Assembly: GCA_036898135.1 (NCBI GenBank)
Contig: CM072519.1
Location: 65,656,779 to 65,720,778 of the forward strand
From: Oncomelania hupensis
Lineage: Eukaryota; Mollusca; Gastropoda; Littorinimorpha; Pomatiopsidae
Direction of reading: 5' to 3'
DNA: 64,000 bases
A program made the translations under genes and the position numbers. Numbering within the stretch: position 1 is the stretch's first letter; every line of letters begins with the position of its first letter. The notes beneath the pieces are model-generated. The model was not told the origin of the DNA, made no database searches, and saw nothing but the letters and a program-made list of their open reading frames with translations. Of the stretch, positions 55,301 through 64,000 are shown one piece after another.

Positions 55301-57503
55301 GTGTTTGTTTATTTGACGAAAACAACTAGAAAAATTAGAAATAAAGGTGCTTTTAAAAGAAAGAAAGAGTGGGAGAGCACAAATTTCTCTCTCAAAAAGA
55401 GTGATCACCGGCTCATGTGGCTAGATGGGAAGAACAGGGAGTGGAATCTTGATGTTGACATTGCAAATGCGTTGTCTGCTGTTGCTTCAAATAGTGTTTA
55501 TTACGATCATGTTTATGCGGGCGTTTCTGGTGTTAGATTTGTTGTGGATGAGAAAATGTTATTTGGATGTAATAAGATGATAATGAATATTATGTCTACA
55601 GTTTGAGAACATTCAGATTAACCTTTCGTGAAAATTGTGATGTTGGTCATAGCTGCTAGTTTTTATTATGGGGGTGGGTAAAGTGTAACCTTATAGGTCA
55701 AACTTTAGCTTGGTGACCATTATTTAAGTTTTTAGTGAATAACCATATGATAATAATTAGTGTGCCTGCAACGTTTCAGGCAATTCTATCTATATTTCAT
55801 GATTTATAATTATTGAAGTCATCAAATGCCTGTATGACAAGGCTACCAGTGCAATCCTACACAACAGCGCCGTCTGGAACTGGTTCAGAACAAAAAATCT
55901 GTGTGCGCCAAGGATTCCTACTCTCATCAACACTCTTCAACATCTTCCTAGAGCGCATCATGTCAGATGCCATCTCAGATCACGAAGGCACAGTCAGCAT
56001 AAGAAGTAGAGCAATCTCCAACCTCCGTTTTGCGGATTACATTGATGGATTGGCTGTAGAGGAACAACGAAGAATACAAAGCATGGAGATGAGGGGCTAC
56101 AGAAGACTTCTGGGCATTTGTTATACCCAGCACATCACCAACGACGCAGTCCGACAAACCATCACACAAGCCATTGGACAACATGGTGACATGTTCACAG
56201 TGGTGAAGAAACGGAAATTCCGATGGTATGGCCATGTCACGTCACCAGAGCATCAGGTCTTGCAAAAACCATCCTGCAAGGCATGGTGCAGGGAGGCAGA
56301 AGAAGAGGGAGACGTAAAAAGAGGTTGGAGGACAACATTTGAGAATGAACTGGCTTAACACTGAGCGAAGCAATGAGGGTTGCTGAGGACAGAGGAGTAC
56401 GCTGGTTAAACGATCATCTGTGATGTCCCAACGACCTTCGAGTTACAGTATAGGATAGGATTGGAAGGAAAAGTATTACAGTCTCGCTGAAATATATCTT
56501 TCAATGACAAGAATGTTCAAAATTTCCTTGTTTTACCTTGCTGGTGGTTGGCATGCTCACATTTTCATCTTCTTTCCTTCAAAGCGGCTCTTTGCTGTTA
56601 TGCTACTTTTCTCTTTGCCCTATCTAAGATAAAAAAAATTACGCTTCAACTTCTAAATTAGCGTCACGTAAACTACTTTTATTTTGCATTTTATTTATTT
56701 TCAGGATGTTTATTTTAAAATAAACCTTATTTCAGAAAACTATCCACTTTGATTTCAACCTACCGAACTCTTCTTAACTCAACCATTAAGTCTGGCCATT
56801 TCGCCTTTCACAAATTGGAGCTGAAGAGGCAGAATTGTGTTTGCAAGCAATGAAAGACAGTAGATGTGAAATTTAACAAAAGTGTCACTCCCTACGGTGA
56901 AAACAAAAGGTAGGCAAGTGAGCTGAAAACTCCGGAAAGTCCATGCAAATTTGTACCCGCATGCTGGACACATGCTTTCTTGCACTGGTCGAGGAGGCAT
57001 TCTCAATTCAAAGAATAGGCGCATTAGTCAGTCACTCAGTCTTTCATTTAATGTCTGTTCAGAAATAGGCTGCATGGATAGAAGCAGTAAAAGAGAAATC
57101 TGCTCTACAAAATGAAAACAGTTTCAAAGCTGACATTGTTGAAAAGGATGTCTGACGCAAGGGTTGAGAAATAAAGTGAAACTGAAAGAACCTCAATTCT
57201 GTCCCTTTAGTGACACATTTAGTTAGTGGAAGAAACTTAAGAGTAATCAAGCCAATGCAAAGAGGAATAAATAAGTTTGTCTAAACACTAGTTCTTTTTC
57301 CATTTTCCATGTTCTTTTTTTATTTTCAGAAATTACGGCTGTTTGCTGGTGACAGTGGACTGATGCTGCCGGTGGAGAAGAAGATTGAGGATGTTTTAAC
57401 AGACGAGTTTGCCTTGTATAACGGTTCGTCTCTCATTTTGGAGCTGGTTGACCAGACAGTCGCTGAGTTACCTAATGCTGCACAATACCCAGTGGCTTCT
57501 TGA
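49370..57503 (+). CDS. ZFAND1: AN1-type zinc-finger protein 1
   Basis: Cytosolic factor known in mammals and yeast (Cuz1) to bring p97 and the 26S proteasome to arsenite-induced stress granules. Exons: 49370-49427, 49691-49733, 50072-50111, 50500-50627, 52779-52870, 53209-53405, 53603-53683, 57330-57503; all phases match and the product is 270 aa, against 268 in human. The first AN1 finger (~10-45: [24 protein letters not shown] then HKAKDDHHC) and the second (~64-99: PCSMDGC, CEHCHLNFC, HRHQEDHKC) have all expected Cys/His ligands. The C-terminal ubiquitin-like domain (~130-265) shows ARIALMKLKGKAEGDK, LPETERVFF, and a LYNGSSLILEL end matching the ZFAND1 family closely. AATAAA lies 140 bp after the stop. 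Intron 4 carries SINE and LINE insertions and extra copies of the exon 5 acceptor; intron 7 has two RTE-like fragments. Confidence 0.95.
50866..51300 (-). mobile_element. tRNA-derived SINE with head, minus strand
   Basis: Read on the minus strand from 51300: a tRNA-like head with A box (gtggtctaatggtagagc) and B box (gggttcgagccc) near 51243, then a body (cggatgagagtataaaccga, ggactttaaagatcctgacg, ctggctgcccaggattgtgc, atcctgtatcggccagcgcc) ending in caaatgacgaac plus (att)n. This is the most complete copy in the window; it shows that the headless fragments belong to a tRNA-derived SINE. ZFAND1 intron 4. Confidence 0.9.
51301..51770 (+). mobile_element. LINE 3' end with (ATT)n tail
   Basis: Starts with a reverse-transcriptase C-terminal remnant (LPSHIRNIQSTKAFKKALKT-like, 51335-51410, stop ~51424). 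The 3' UTR follows, with tggctgtaaatatttatatt and gtaaagcgcggtgagtctgg, and an (att)n tail at ~51751-51770. The same 3' UTR recurs at 59290-59640. Confidence 0.75.
51773..51829 (+). repeat. Extra copy A of the ZFAND1 exon 5 acceptor region
   Basis: 57 bp starting tttgagtgccaatatgcg and ending gtttttagtcatcatt. Near-identical to copy B at 52672-52728 (three differences) and to copy C at 52730-52786, which contains the real acceptor. Confidence 0.9.
51830..52671 (-). mobile_element. LINE 3' fragment inserted between repeat copies A and B
   Basis: On the minus strand, 52671 to ~52395 encodes a reverse-transcriptase C-terminus (ALSKAMCIIKDPTHPM, CLPSGVR, FSSTFIPTAITLFN, stop at ~52395). A long 3' UTR follows, ending with aataaagatgttg at 51850-51838. 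It is bounded by the 57-bp copies A and B, which may be its target duplication. Confidence 0.75.
52672..52786 (+). repeat. Tandem copies B and C of the acceptor-containing 58-bp unit
   Basis: Copies B (52672-52728) and C (52730-52786) follow each other with a 58-bp period. C holds the functional gttttcag|tcatcgg acceptor and the first 8 bases of ZFAND1 exon 5. B has gtttttag|tcatcatt, also a legal acceptor. Confidence 0.9.
53741..54727 (-). mobile_element. RTE-like LINE 3' part, minus strand
   Basis: Same family as 33463-36146. From 54727 downward: SPTLFNIFLE region, FADD...GLAGEEQELEQ near 54580, FKYLGTIVSDNGS near 54420, then the GRPKKRWEDNIREWTGM block near 53880, and a cctatcctatcctatcccgt tail at 53742-53761. 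A ~70-bp unrelated stretch (~54153-54222) interrupts it. ZFAND1 intron 7, antisense. Confidence 0.85.
54728..55808. other. ZFAND1 intron 7, unassigned part
   Basis: No transposon or exon recognised. A 101-codon ORF at 55301-55606 (Lys/Arg-rich start) matches nothing I know and has no flanking splice pattern that would make it a ZFAND1 exon; treated as chance or an unknown repeat. Confidence 0.35.
55809..56466 (+). mobile_element. RTE-like LINE fragment, plus strand, internally deleted
   Basis: Starts attgaagtcatcaaatgcct, encodes VIKCLYDKATSAILHN, a RQGFLLSSTLFNIFLERIMSDA block, FADYIDGLAVEEQ, then jumps to RRIQSMEMRGYRRLLG, WYGHV and the tail tataggataggatt. The jump and stops show an internal deletion and decay. 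It lies ~1.1 kb from the minus-strand copy 53741-54727 and is its inverted partner. Confidence 0.82.
56467..57329. other. ZFAND1 intron 7, 3' part
   Basis: Non-coding, no repeat recognised, ending in a good polypyrimidine tract before the last exon (ttttttattttcag|aaatta). Confidence 0.4.
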
Positions 57504-57642
57504 CCCTTGCTTTATAATTTGTGTATTTGGGTGGGTTTTTGTTGTGTGTGGTGGATTTTTTGTTTTACTGACAATGTCCCTCAAAGAAAAATATGTATGT
57601 ATATCAAGTTACAATTTGTGTAAATATGAAAACTAAAATATG

Positions 57643-57648
57643 AATAAA
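57643..57648 (+). terminator. ZFAND1 poly(A) signal
   Basis: Canonical AATAAA 140 bp after the ZFAND1 stop codon, followed within ~15-30 bp by T/GT-rich sequence. Confidence 0.75.
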
Positions 57649-57692
57649 CTTATAAACGTTCAATCAGTTGCTTGTTTGTAAGGTTATCTTGT

Positions 57693-58200
<508 letters not shown>

Positions 58201-58899
58201 ATTGTAATTTTCCCATGATATTTGTAATTATCTCATGATATTTTTAATTATCAGGTTTTGGTGCTAGGAAGGCGTGTTAATTACTGATAATTATTAATTA
58301 ACACTGGATTACCGGTATCTATGTAAATTACACAGGACACATGTTAATTTCAATTACCTCCTGATATATCATGGTAACTCTCTGTTTTGGCGCTAGTAGG
58401 CCGTCATGCACTCCTTGTAATGGAACATTCTATCTTTGGAACTAAAAAAATACACATTGTGAATCATCTTACAGTACAAGATTAATTACAACCTATTTCT
58501 TAATAATTTGAAAACTCATACATTATAACATACCTCAATTGATTTTTCTTTCTCATCAGCTCCCTCCCACCCCCTACCCTACCCCCTTAAATCCCTCAAA
58601 CCTCTCTCTCTTTATTAAATTAAATGGTTCCAGTTAAAGGTTTCATATTAATGTTTGTTTCCTTGTTACAAAATTAGTTATTTAAAGGTAAAATTTTTTT
58701 TTTTTTTAGTTTTCTTACTTTTTTTGGTTTTAATTTAATATTAAATCTATGTTTGTCTATGCATGCATGCGGGTGTATAATTAAACTAAATGTGTGAGTG
58801 ACTGAAAGAAGAACTGATTGTAAGGTTAGCAAATTAATGCTAAAATCATTTTCTTCTCGTAATTAAATATTGAATCTGAATCTGAATCTCTCCATACCT
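58201..58899. other. Spacer, AT-rich
   Basis: No gene. A short imperfect repeat of ~24 bp (tgatatttgtaattatctca-like) occupies ~58165-58255; a motif gttttggtgctag/gttttggcgctag occurs twice (58255, 58383). Confidence 0.45.
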
Positions 58900-59150
58900 T
58901 TCTCCACAGAGGTACGAAACGTCAATTCGTCAGTCATAACTGATTTGAAGGGGGTGTTTGGAAGAGTTGCCACACAGGCGCTTGTATCTGGACACGCAAG
59001 CTCCTATGCCTATGATGCGTCTCCCTTCCAAACAAAAGAAAGCACTGTTTTATCCATAGAATTGCACCACTGTGGAACAAACTACCATTACATGTTAAAA
59101 AAGCTATAACAACTTAAATACTTTTAAAAACCTTCTGGAAAAGGTAAGTT
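58900..59150 (+). mobile_element. CR1-like LINE 3' fragment
   Basis: Encodes, with frameshifts, a reverse-transcriptase C-terminus: FGRVATQALVSGHASSY, YDASPFQTKESTVL, then HRIAPLWNKLP-like and TFKNLLEK. Plus strand. Confidence 0.7.
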
Positions 59151-59289
59151 TCATTGTGGAATCCATATTTGATTTCGATGAATGATTTTCATTAAATTCT
59201 ATTTCTCTGAACAATTGCAAAACTAACCGGAAAATTTAATGTTGTATAAAAACAGGGACATAAAAAAGCTGCGAAGCTTAACATAGTCC

Positions 59290-59640
59290 CTTGAACTGAA
59301 CTGAACACGGCTGTAAATATTTATACTGTTTTTCTTCCTGGGCCTAACCGAACATATATTAAATAGCTGTGAATAGGTTTTTGCTATTCTATTTCTGTCT
59401 TTTTTGTCATTTGTGTACATAGTTGTAAATAGTCAATTTCTGTCTTTTTTGTAATGTGTGTAGGCCTACATAGTTGTAAATAGTTTGTACCTTTACTGTT
59501 CCGTCTGTTGGTGTATTGTAGCAAAAGCGATGTTTTATCGTGTGCATGTATTTATATGTAATGACTATGTAAAGCGTGGTGAGTCTGGTCATAGGCTGGA
59601 GTACCCGCTATATAAAAATCCGTTATTATTATTATTATAA
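59290..59640 (+). mobile_element. LINE 3' UTR with (ATT)n tail
   Basis: Same family as 51301-51770: cggctgtaaatatttatact, ctaaccgaacatatat, gtaaagcgtggtgagtctgg, gctggagtacccgctatata, then (att)n at ~59623-59638. Part of the UTR is tandemly repeated (agttgtaaatagt twice). Coding part missing. Confidence 0.75.
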
Positions 59641-60005
59641 CTGAACTGAACTGATGCAAGCGCCTGTGAGTTGCCACTACTCTGACTGCATTTGTTCCCC
59701 CTCCTTTAGTCCCCTCCCCAAATATTTCTAACTTTAACACTGATTTATTTTGAAGTAAGTTCATCATTTTAGAAATGACAATGTTAGGATCGTATGTCAG
59801 TGGTACAGTTAGCTCTTGAAATGATTTAACTCATAATATTGTTTCATTCGCTTTTGATTATGTGTTTCTTCGCCAAGTATGCTACCTGTATTCAAGGCTT
59901 TAATTTCTGGCCTACGGTGCGCACCCCAAAGTTGTGGTTTTCTTTGAAAAGTCTGAGTATCTACAGTATCCTGAAGAAGAAAAAGAAGAAGAATGCTATT
60001 TGTCT

Positions 60006-60772
60006 AGTTTAGTTTAGTTTAGTTTAGTTTGGAGGGACTTGTGTAAGCCTCGCGGCTTTTTGAATGTCCCTTTTATTTTGGGTATTTTTACTTGTCCGGT
60101 TCCATTTGCGGTTGTTAGGGGAATACTAAAGATAGTATGCTAATTAGCCATCATACTCAAATTTTGATTTCTGTATGGAATTTACCTTTTCCAGAAGATT
60201 TTTAAAAGTGTTCAGGTTGTTAGCTCTTTTAGTATCAACTGGCAATTTATTCCATATGGGCGCAACTCTGTAGGAGAATGAGTATTTTCTTTTGTTTGTG
60301 CGGCAATGTCTTATATGAATGTTGTTCTGTGAGTTTCTTGTTCTAGAGTTAGTATTTAACTGAAACAAAGTGTTAACATCAATGTTGTCAATCCCATTAA
60401 AAATCTTGTAAGTCTGGATCAGGTCACCTCTCAATATTCTAAATTTCAGAGAGGGCAAATCCAAAACTCTCAATCTCTCTGAGTACGGCAATGGTCTCAG
60501 CGATTTAATCATCCGAGTCGCTCTTCTTTGTACTCTCTCCAAAGCAGATGACTGCTTCTTAAGATACGGAAACCATATCACATTTGCATATTCAAGATGT
60601 GGCCTTACATGCGATTTATACAGGCGGGTTAAGGTATCACTATCCAAGTAAGTAAAAGATCGGCGTATGATACCGAGCATTTTATTAGCCTTGGAAATTG
60701 CATTGTTTATGTGTTTATCAAAGTTTAGGTTTGTATCAAAAGTAACCCCCAAATCTTTTTCCACTAGCTTTA
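60006..60772 (-). mobile_element. CR1-like LINE 3' end, minus strand, long open frame
   Basis: A 206-codon frame (60764-60144) without stops encodes the reverse-transcriptase thumb and C-terminus: EKDLGVTFDTNLNFDKHIN, HVRPHLEYANVIW, ERVQRRATRMI, LRGDLIQTYKIFNG, FSYRVAPIWNKLP, LNTFKNLLEK. The 3' UTR continues to a (ctaaa)n tail near 60006-60030. It is 5'-truncated at ~60772. The intact frame suggests a fairly young copy. Confidence 0.88.
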
Positions 60773-61240
60773 TTTATGTTTTGTTTATTTAATTATAAGA
60801 GATTCAAGGGGTATCATATGACGGCAATGAACGGTGGTTTCGCCTTGAACAAACTGTGTGGAGTTGTCTCCCTTTTGGAACATTGTCGTCTTCTTATTTG
60901 GAACAGGAAGATATATAATAATATCAGGAAAATCCCATTATGTTTTTTCCATCTCACGTCCTGCATGGGAGACGGAACTGATTTAGCATGACGGAAATTA
61001 CGTTGTTCTATAAGCATAACATGTTTATGTTCTGCGCTGCTGCGTAAATTGAAGTCAGCTTTCTCGCTTCTGGCTATTAAAATGAAAGTACTTAAAGTTT
61101 GTAAACGTCAAACAAACTAAAAACAGTGTTACTTTGTCAGAAGTTTTTAACAGTGAAAAACGATTTTAATTGCTCGTGTGCTTTTTATCAGTTAAACACT
61201 ATTTTGAACAGTTTCAGTTTATTACATAAAATTTGAAGTC

Positions 61241-61844
61241 ATGAAAGTTTTGCAAGTTTACGTTGTGTTGGTGGTGTTGACACTAAACATCTGCAATGTG
61301 TTTGGTGCTCCCCAGCCAGGTTTCAAAGCGAGGATAACCCCGGCAGCTTTGCAATATGGTAATCAAAGAAATAAGATTTTTAATTTATTACAGAATACAA
61401 ACCCGTAGCCATAAAAATATTACAATGCTATTTGTTTGCAATGAACATAGTAAAATAACAGTAAGACTTGTAAGTTCATAAATATTAAAACATGAGAACA
61501 GTGCAGTGAGTTTTCAAAGTTGAACATAAATATCAATAATTTATAAATTTGATGAGGTTTATTTTAACGAAGATAAGAATGTAGTTTTTATATTGCATAA
61601 TTAAACTTGGAAGTTTGCTCAGAACCCTCATGTACGATGATGATGATGTCCATGTACACTCAAAGCTTACTCAACAAGTAAGTTTTTAGACAAAAGTTAA
61701 GTTGGGTGATAGAAATTAATAATATAGTTATGATAATTATTATGTAATAACTATATATATAATCATATATAGTATTGATATGGATTAATGGGGGTGATAA
61801 TGATTTGTCATAATGTTAATAATAATAATTATTATTATTATTAC

Positions 61845-61901
<57 letters not shown>

Positions 61902-62008
61902 TTCGCAGCCAACCAACAAGCCATTGATGCCTTAGCCAAGCAGGCCGCTTCAGCTAAAATTCCTGACCAGTCTGGACGCTCCGGGTCGTTTGACTATTCA
62001 CTTTCTAG
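61241..62008 (+). CDS. LBP/BPI-family secreted lipid/LPS-binding protein, first two exons
   Basis: Bactericidal permeability-increasing / LPS-binding protein family; these secreted proteins bind lipid A or other lipids through a boomerang-shaped two-barrel fold and act in innate immunity. Exon 1 is 61241-61358 (donor atatg|gtaatc): a start Met, a hydrophobic signal peptide of ~22 residues ending near Val-Phe-Gly-Ala, then PGFKARITPAALQY, the typical mature N-terminus. Exon 2 is 61909-62008 (acceptor ttcgcag|ccaacc): ANQQAIDALAKQAASAKIPDQSG matches the first helix and the KIPD turn of the N-terminal barrel. The shared codon is Ala; the frame continues with phase 2 into an exon beyond the right edge or not recognised here. 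The exon 2 acceptor is preceded by (AAT)n rather than a normal polypyrimidine tract. Confidence 0.9.
61816..61901 (+). repeat. (AAT)n microsatellite abutting a splice acceptor
   Basis: About 85 bp of AAT/ATT repeats ending 7 bp before the LBP/BPI exon 2 start. Flanking T-rich sequence upstream (61820-61845) is ATT repeats. Confidence 0.95.
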
Positions 62009-62202
62009 GTAAGCTAATCCATTTTATATATCTTGTTTAGAAATACTATTTTTTTATTTATAGTCACATGATCTATGATATTAAACAAACATAGTAATAA
62101 TCTTTGTATGCAAGTTGCACAACTTTGATTAATGGACAATAGCATTCTTTGTCTTAATCTTGTTTCAGTGTCTCTTTGGTAGTTGTAATCAGTCTGTTAA
62201 TA

Positions 62203-62990
62203 CAGTAAAACCTCAATTTTGAAACGGCTCTCTTACGACTTCCTCCAACATACGACGGGAAAAAAATTCACCGATGCTTTGGTACTATGTAAAGGACCTC
62301 TCTTAAACAACTACCTCTAAAACGCGACTTGCGACCTTCAAATAATTAAATTTTACGACCTAGCATTGAAAAATTCAGATTCCAAAGCAATACTATATTT
62401 GTGTGCTTGAAGAAAACAGTTTCTTTTACAACTTTTAACTGCAGACGATGCATTAAAGCAGCTTGAAATACTCTAAGGAGCTGACCAGATTTGCCCTGAG
62501 CAGGGGCCTGTCAGATCTTGCGGACACCATGTCTGGTGTTCAAAGTGACATACTAAGAGAACATGCACACAAACATAAATAACTGCTTTCTTTCCAAAAA
62601 AACCAAACTATTCAATGATTGAATAAAAATAATTACAACAATTTTAATAAGGTTATCTTATAAATAGTTATAACTCTAAACATGCACTCAGCACTTACAT
62701 ACACTTTTAAACAACTATAATACCAACATTGATTTTTTTATTTTGTAAATAATGAGGAACAGGAAGATATTGACTGTAGTGGTTGTGAGATAGAGTTTAA
62801 TCTATATTTCTGAAAGATGATAGATGTTCCCTATACTTAATGGTATGTGTACTTTTTGGATGTATTTATTTTACTTAATTAATTTTCTAAATGTCTTTTT
62901 CGAAAATGTCCTACCTCCTTTTTAAGACCCCTCCAATTTAAGACCTCGTTTTAATGGCAATTTAAAGGTCGTAAAATGGAGGTTTTACTG
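62203..62990. mobile_element. pogo/Tigger-like non-autonomous transposon (788 bp)
   Basis: Ends CAGTAAAACCTCAATTTT (left) and complement CAGTAAAACCTCCATTTT (right), the terminal sequence style of pogo/Tigger elements. TA precedes the left end; the right flank reads TT, so one copy of the TA target is mutated. An internal frame at ~62475-62580 (KELTRFALSRGLSDLADTMS then a short basic tail and stop) resembles a Tigger transposase C-terminus. Located inside the LBP/BPI gene, downstream of exon 2. Confidence 0.78.
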
Positions 62991-63059
62991 TTGCTTTGAA
63001 ACAGGAAGGTGAATTAAGACGGGGTGGGGGTTAGGCGGATGGGAATCAGAACGGTCTAA

Positions 63060-64000
63060 CTTTCCGTCCGTCTTTTGAAGCCAAAATTCAAGAAGCACTG
63101 AACGGATTTTGTCCAATTTTTATAGGAACATTACCTGGGTTAGTGGCCTGCTCCTGTGCCATCATATTTGCTGTACAGCAAAGGTCAGGGTCACTGGGTC
63201 TGGAGTCATTTTGCTCCTAAACACATTTTGTTAATTATTTAAAAGAAACGGCTGAAGCGATTTTGTTGAGTTTTAGTATATTCAATTGGTACTTCAAATT
63301 ATGGGTCATCCTTTAGTAGCAATCCGGTGGTCGATCATTTGGTCAATCAGTCACCCCAAATTTCGCTTTTTTAAATTTAAAACACCTTTGGCCTAACCTA
63401 AAAATAACTGAACCAAAATTCATTATTTTTACAATGTGTGTATGTGCCTGAGTACTTCTGTATGTGTGTTTGTGTATGTGTTTCTGTGTACATTTTTAAT
63501 GCATTTATTCAGCATACTAACAGTAAAAGTAAATTGAACTAAAATTATTTTTTATAAATGACATCTTTTGCAAGTTGTCCATCTATGCTCCGTCTGCAAT
63601 CTGTCTGTGCAAAACTTACACGTGGATTCATATCTAACAACTTATTTCAGCTATCACAACCAAACTTGGTAAGATGGTGTATATCTGCGAGACCTTAAAA
63701 ATGATCCATGAATTAATAGCTTCACTTCGAGGTCAAGGTCACATAGTCGATCAACAATTGTTAGTCAAAAATTGCCTTAAAAAAATCAATATCCACTTTT
63801 TGTTGAAAAGTTATTAATATTGAACTTATGATTCTTTGACGCATGATAGATATACATGAGACAAACATGGCAAATTTGGTCAACTTCAATTCAAAGTCAA
63901 GGTCACTGGAGCAGTCCAAAGTCAGTATAGGTAATTTAAAGGGATCTTAACCTAAACTAAAAGAGGTATGAAGTCCCAACTTTTTGTATTTACAGATGAT
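63060..64000 (+). repeat. AAGGTCA-rich repeat family, third copy
   Basis: From ~63570 to the edge it follows the same block order as 28585-30010 (tctgtgcaaaac, cacaaccaaacttggtaag, cacttcgaggtcaaggtcac, gttattaatattgaacttatg, gagacaaacatgg, tttggtcaactt, caaagtcaaggtcactgg). The earlier part (63060-63570) is anonymous T-rich sequence that may belong to the same repeat. Confidence 0.65.

Noticed and set aside
55301..55606. Extra ZFAND1 exon or small gene
   Set aside because: ZFAND1 is complete and collinear with its family without it, and the phases join exon 7 to exon 8 directly.

Overview
This is metazoan nuclear DNA: short exons with GT/AG introns, intergenic spacers, and a very heavy and diverse load of LINEs, SINE-like elements, TIR transposons and microsatellites. 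The gene content (3-ketodihydrosphingosine reductase, a nine-finger C2H2 protein, a BTB-BACK-Kelch protein, ZFAND1, an LBP/BPI-type secreted protein) and the abundance of CR1-like and RTE-like LINEs fit a lophotrochozoan, most likely a mollusc. That taxonomic placement is inference; no species-specific marker was seen.

Layout. 1-2.4 kb: the first two coding exons of KDSR on the minus strand, continuing off the left edge. 2.4-3.0 kb: a ~0.6 kb divergent promoter shared with the next gene. 3.0-22.5 kb: an eight-exon C2H2 zinc-finger gene (plus strand, predicted 742 aa) whose introns are full of mobile DNA, including a CR1-like LINE split by a hAT-like transposon, an RTE-like LINE split by a SINE-like element, a 2-kb TIR element in (AT)n, and a TTAA-flanked piggyBac-like MITE. 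22.5-41.6 kb: spacer with SINE-like copies, including a three-level nest (33.1-36.8 kb), decayed LINEs, repeats dense in AAGGTCA motifs, and a perfect 155-bp inverted repeat. 41.6-48.4 kb: a two-coding-exon BTB-BACK-Kelch gene on the minus strand, with a 2.04-kb solo-LTR-like insertion in its intron. 48.4-49.4 kb: a second divergent spacer. 49.4-57.5 kb: ZFAND1 on the plus strand, eight exons, 270 aa. 57.5-61 kb: LINE debris. 61.2 kb to the right edge: first two exons of an LBP/BPI-family gene with a signal peptide, followed by a pogo/Tigger-like non-autonomous element.

The five genes do not form a pathway. KDSR makes sphingolipid precursor at the ER; the zinc-finger protein is a probable nuclear DNA-binding factor; the Kelch protein is a probable Cullin-3 substrate adaptor; ZFAND1 acts in stress-granule clearance with p97 and the proteasome; the LBP/BPI protein is a secreted lipid/LPS-binding innate immune protein. 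Two head-to-head gene pairs (KDSR/zinc finger, Kelch/ZFAND1) are the main regulatory architecture. The most notable observations concern mobile DNA: three hAT-like copies each with its own 6-bp target duplication, a ~0.58-0.68-kb SINE-like family with verified target duplications, a triplicated splice-acceptor sequence in ZFAND1, and the solo-LTR-like element. All exon joins were worked out by reading frame and splice consensus by eye.
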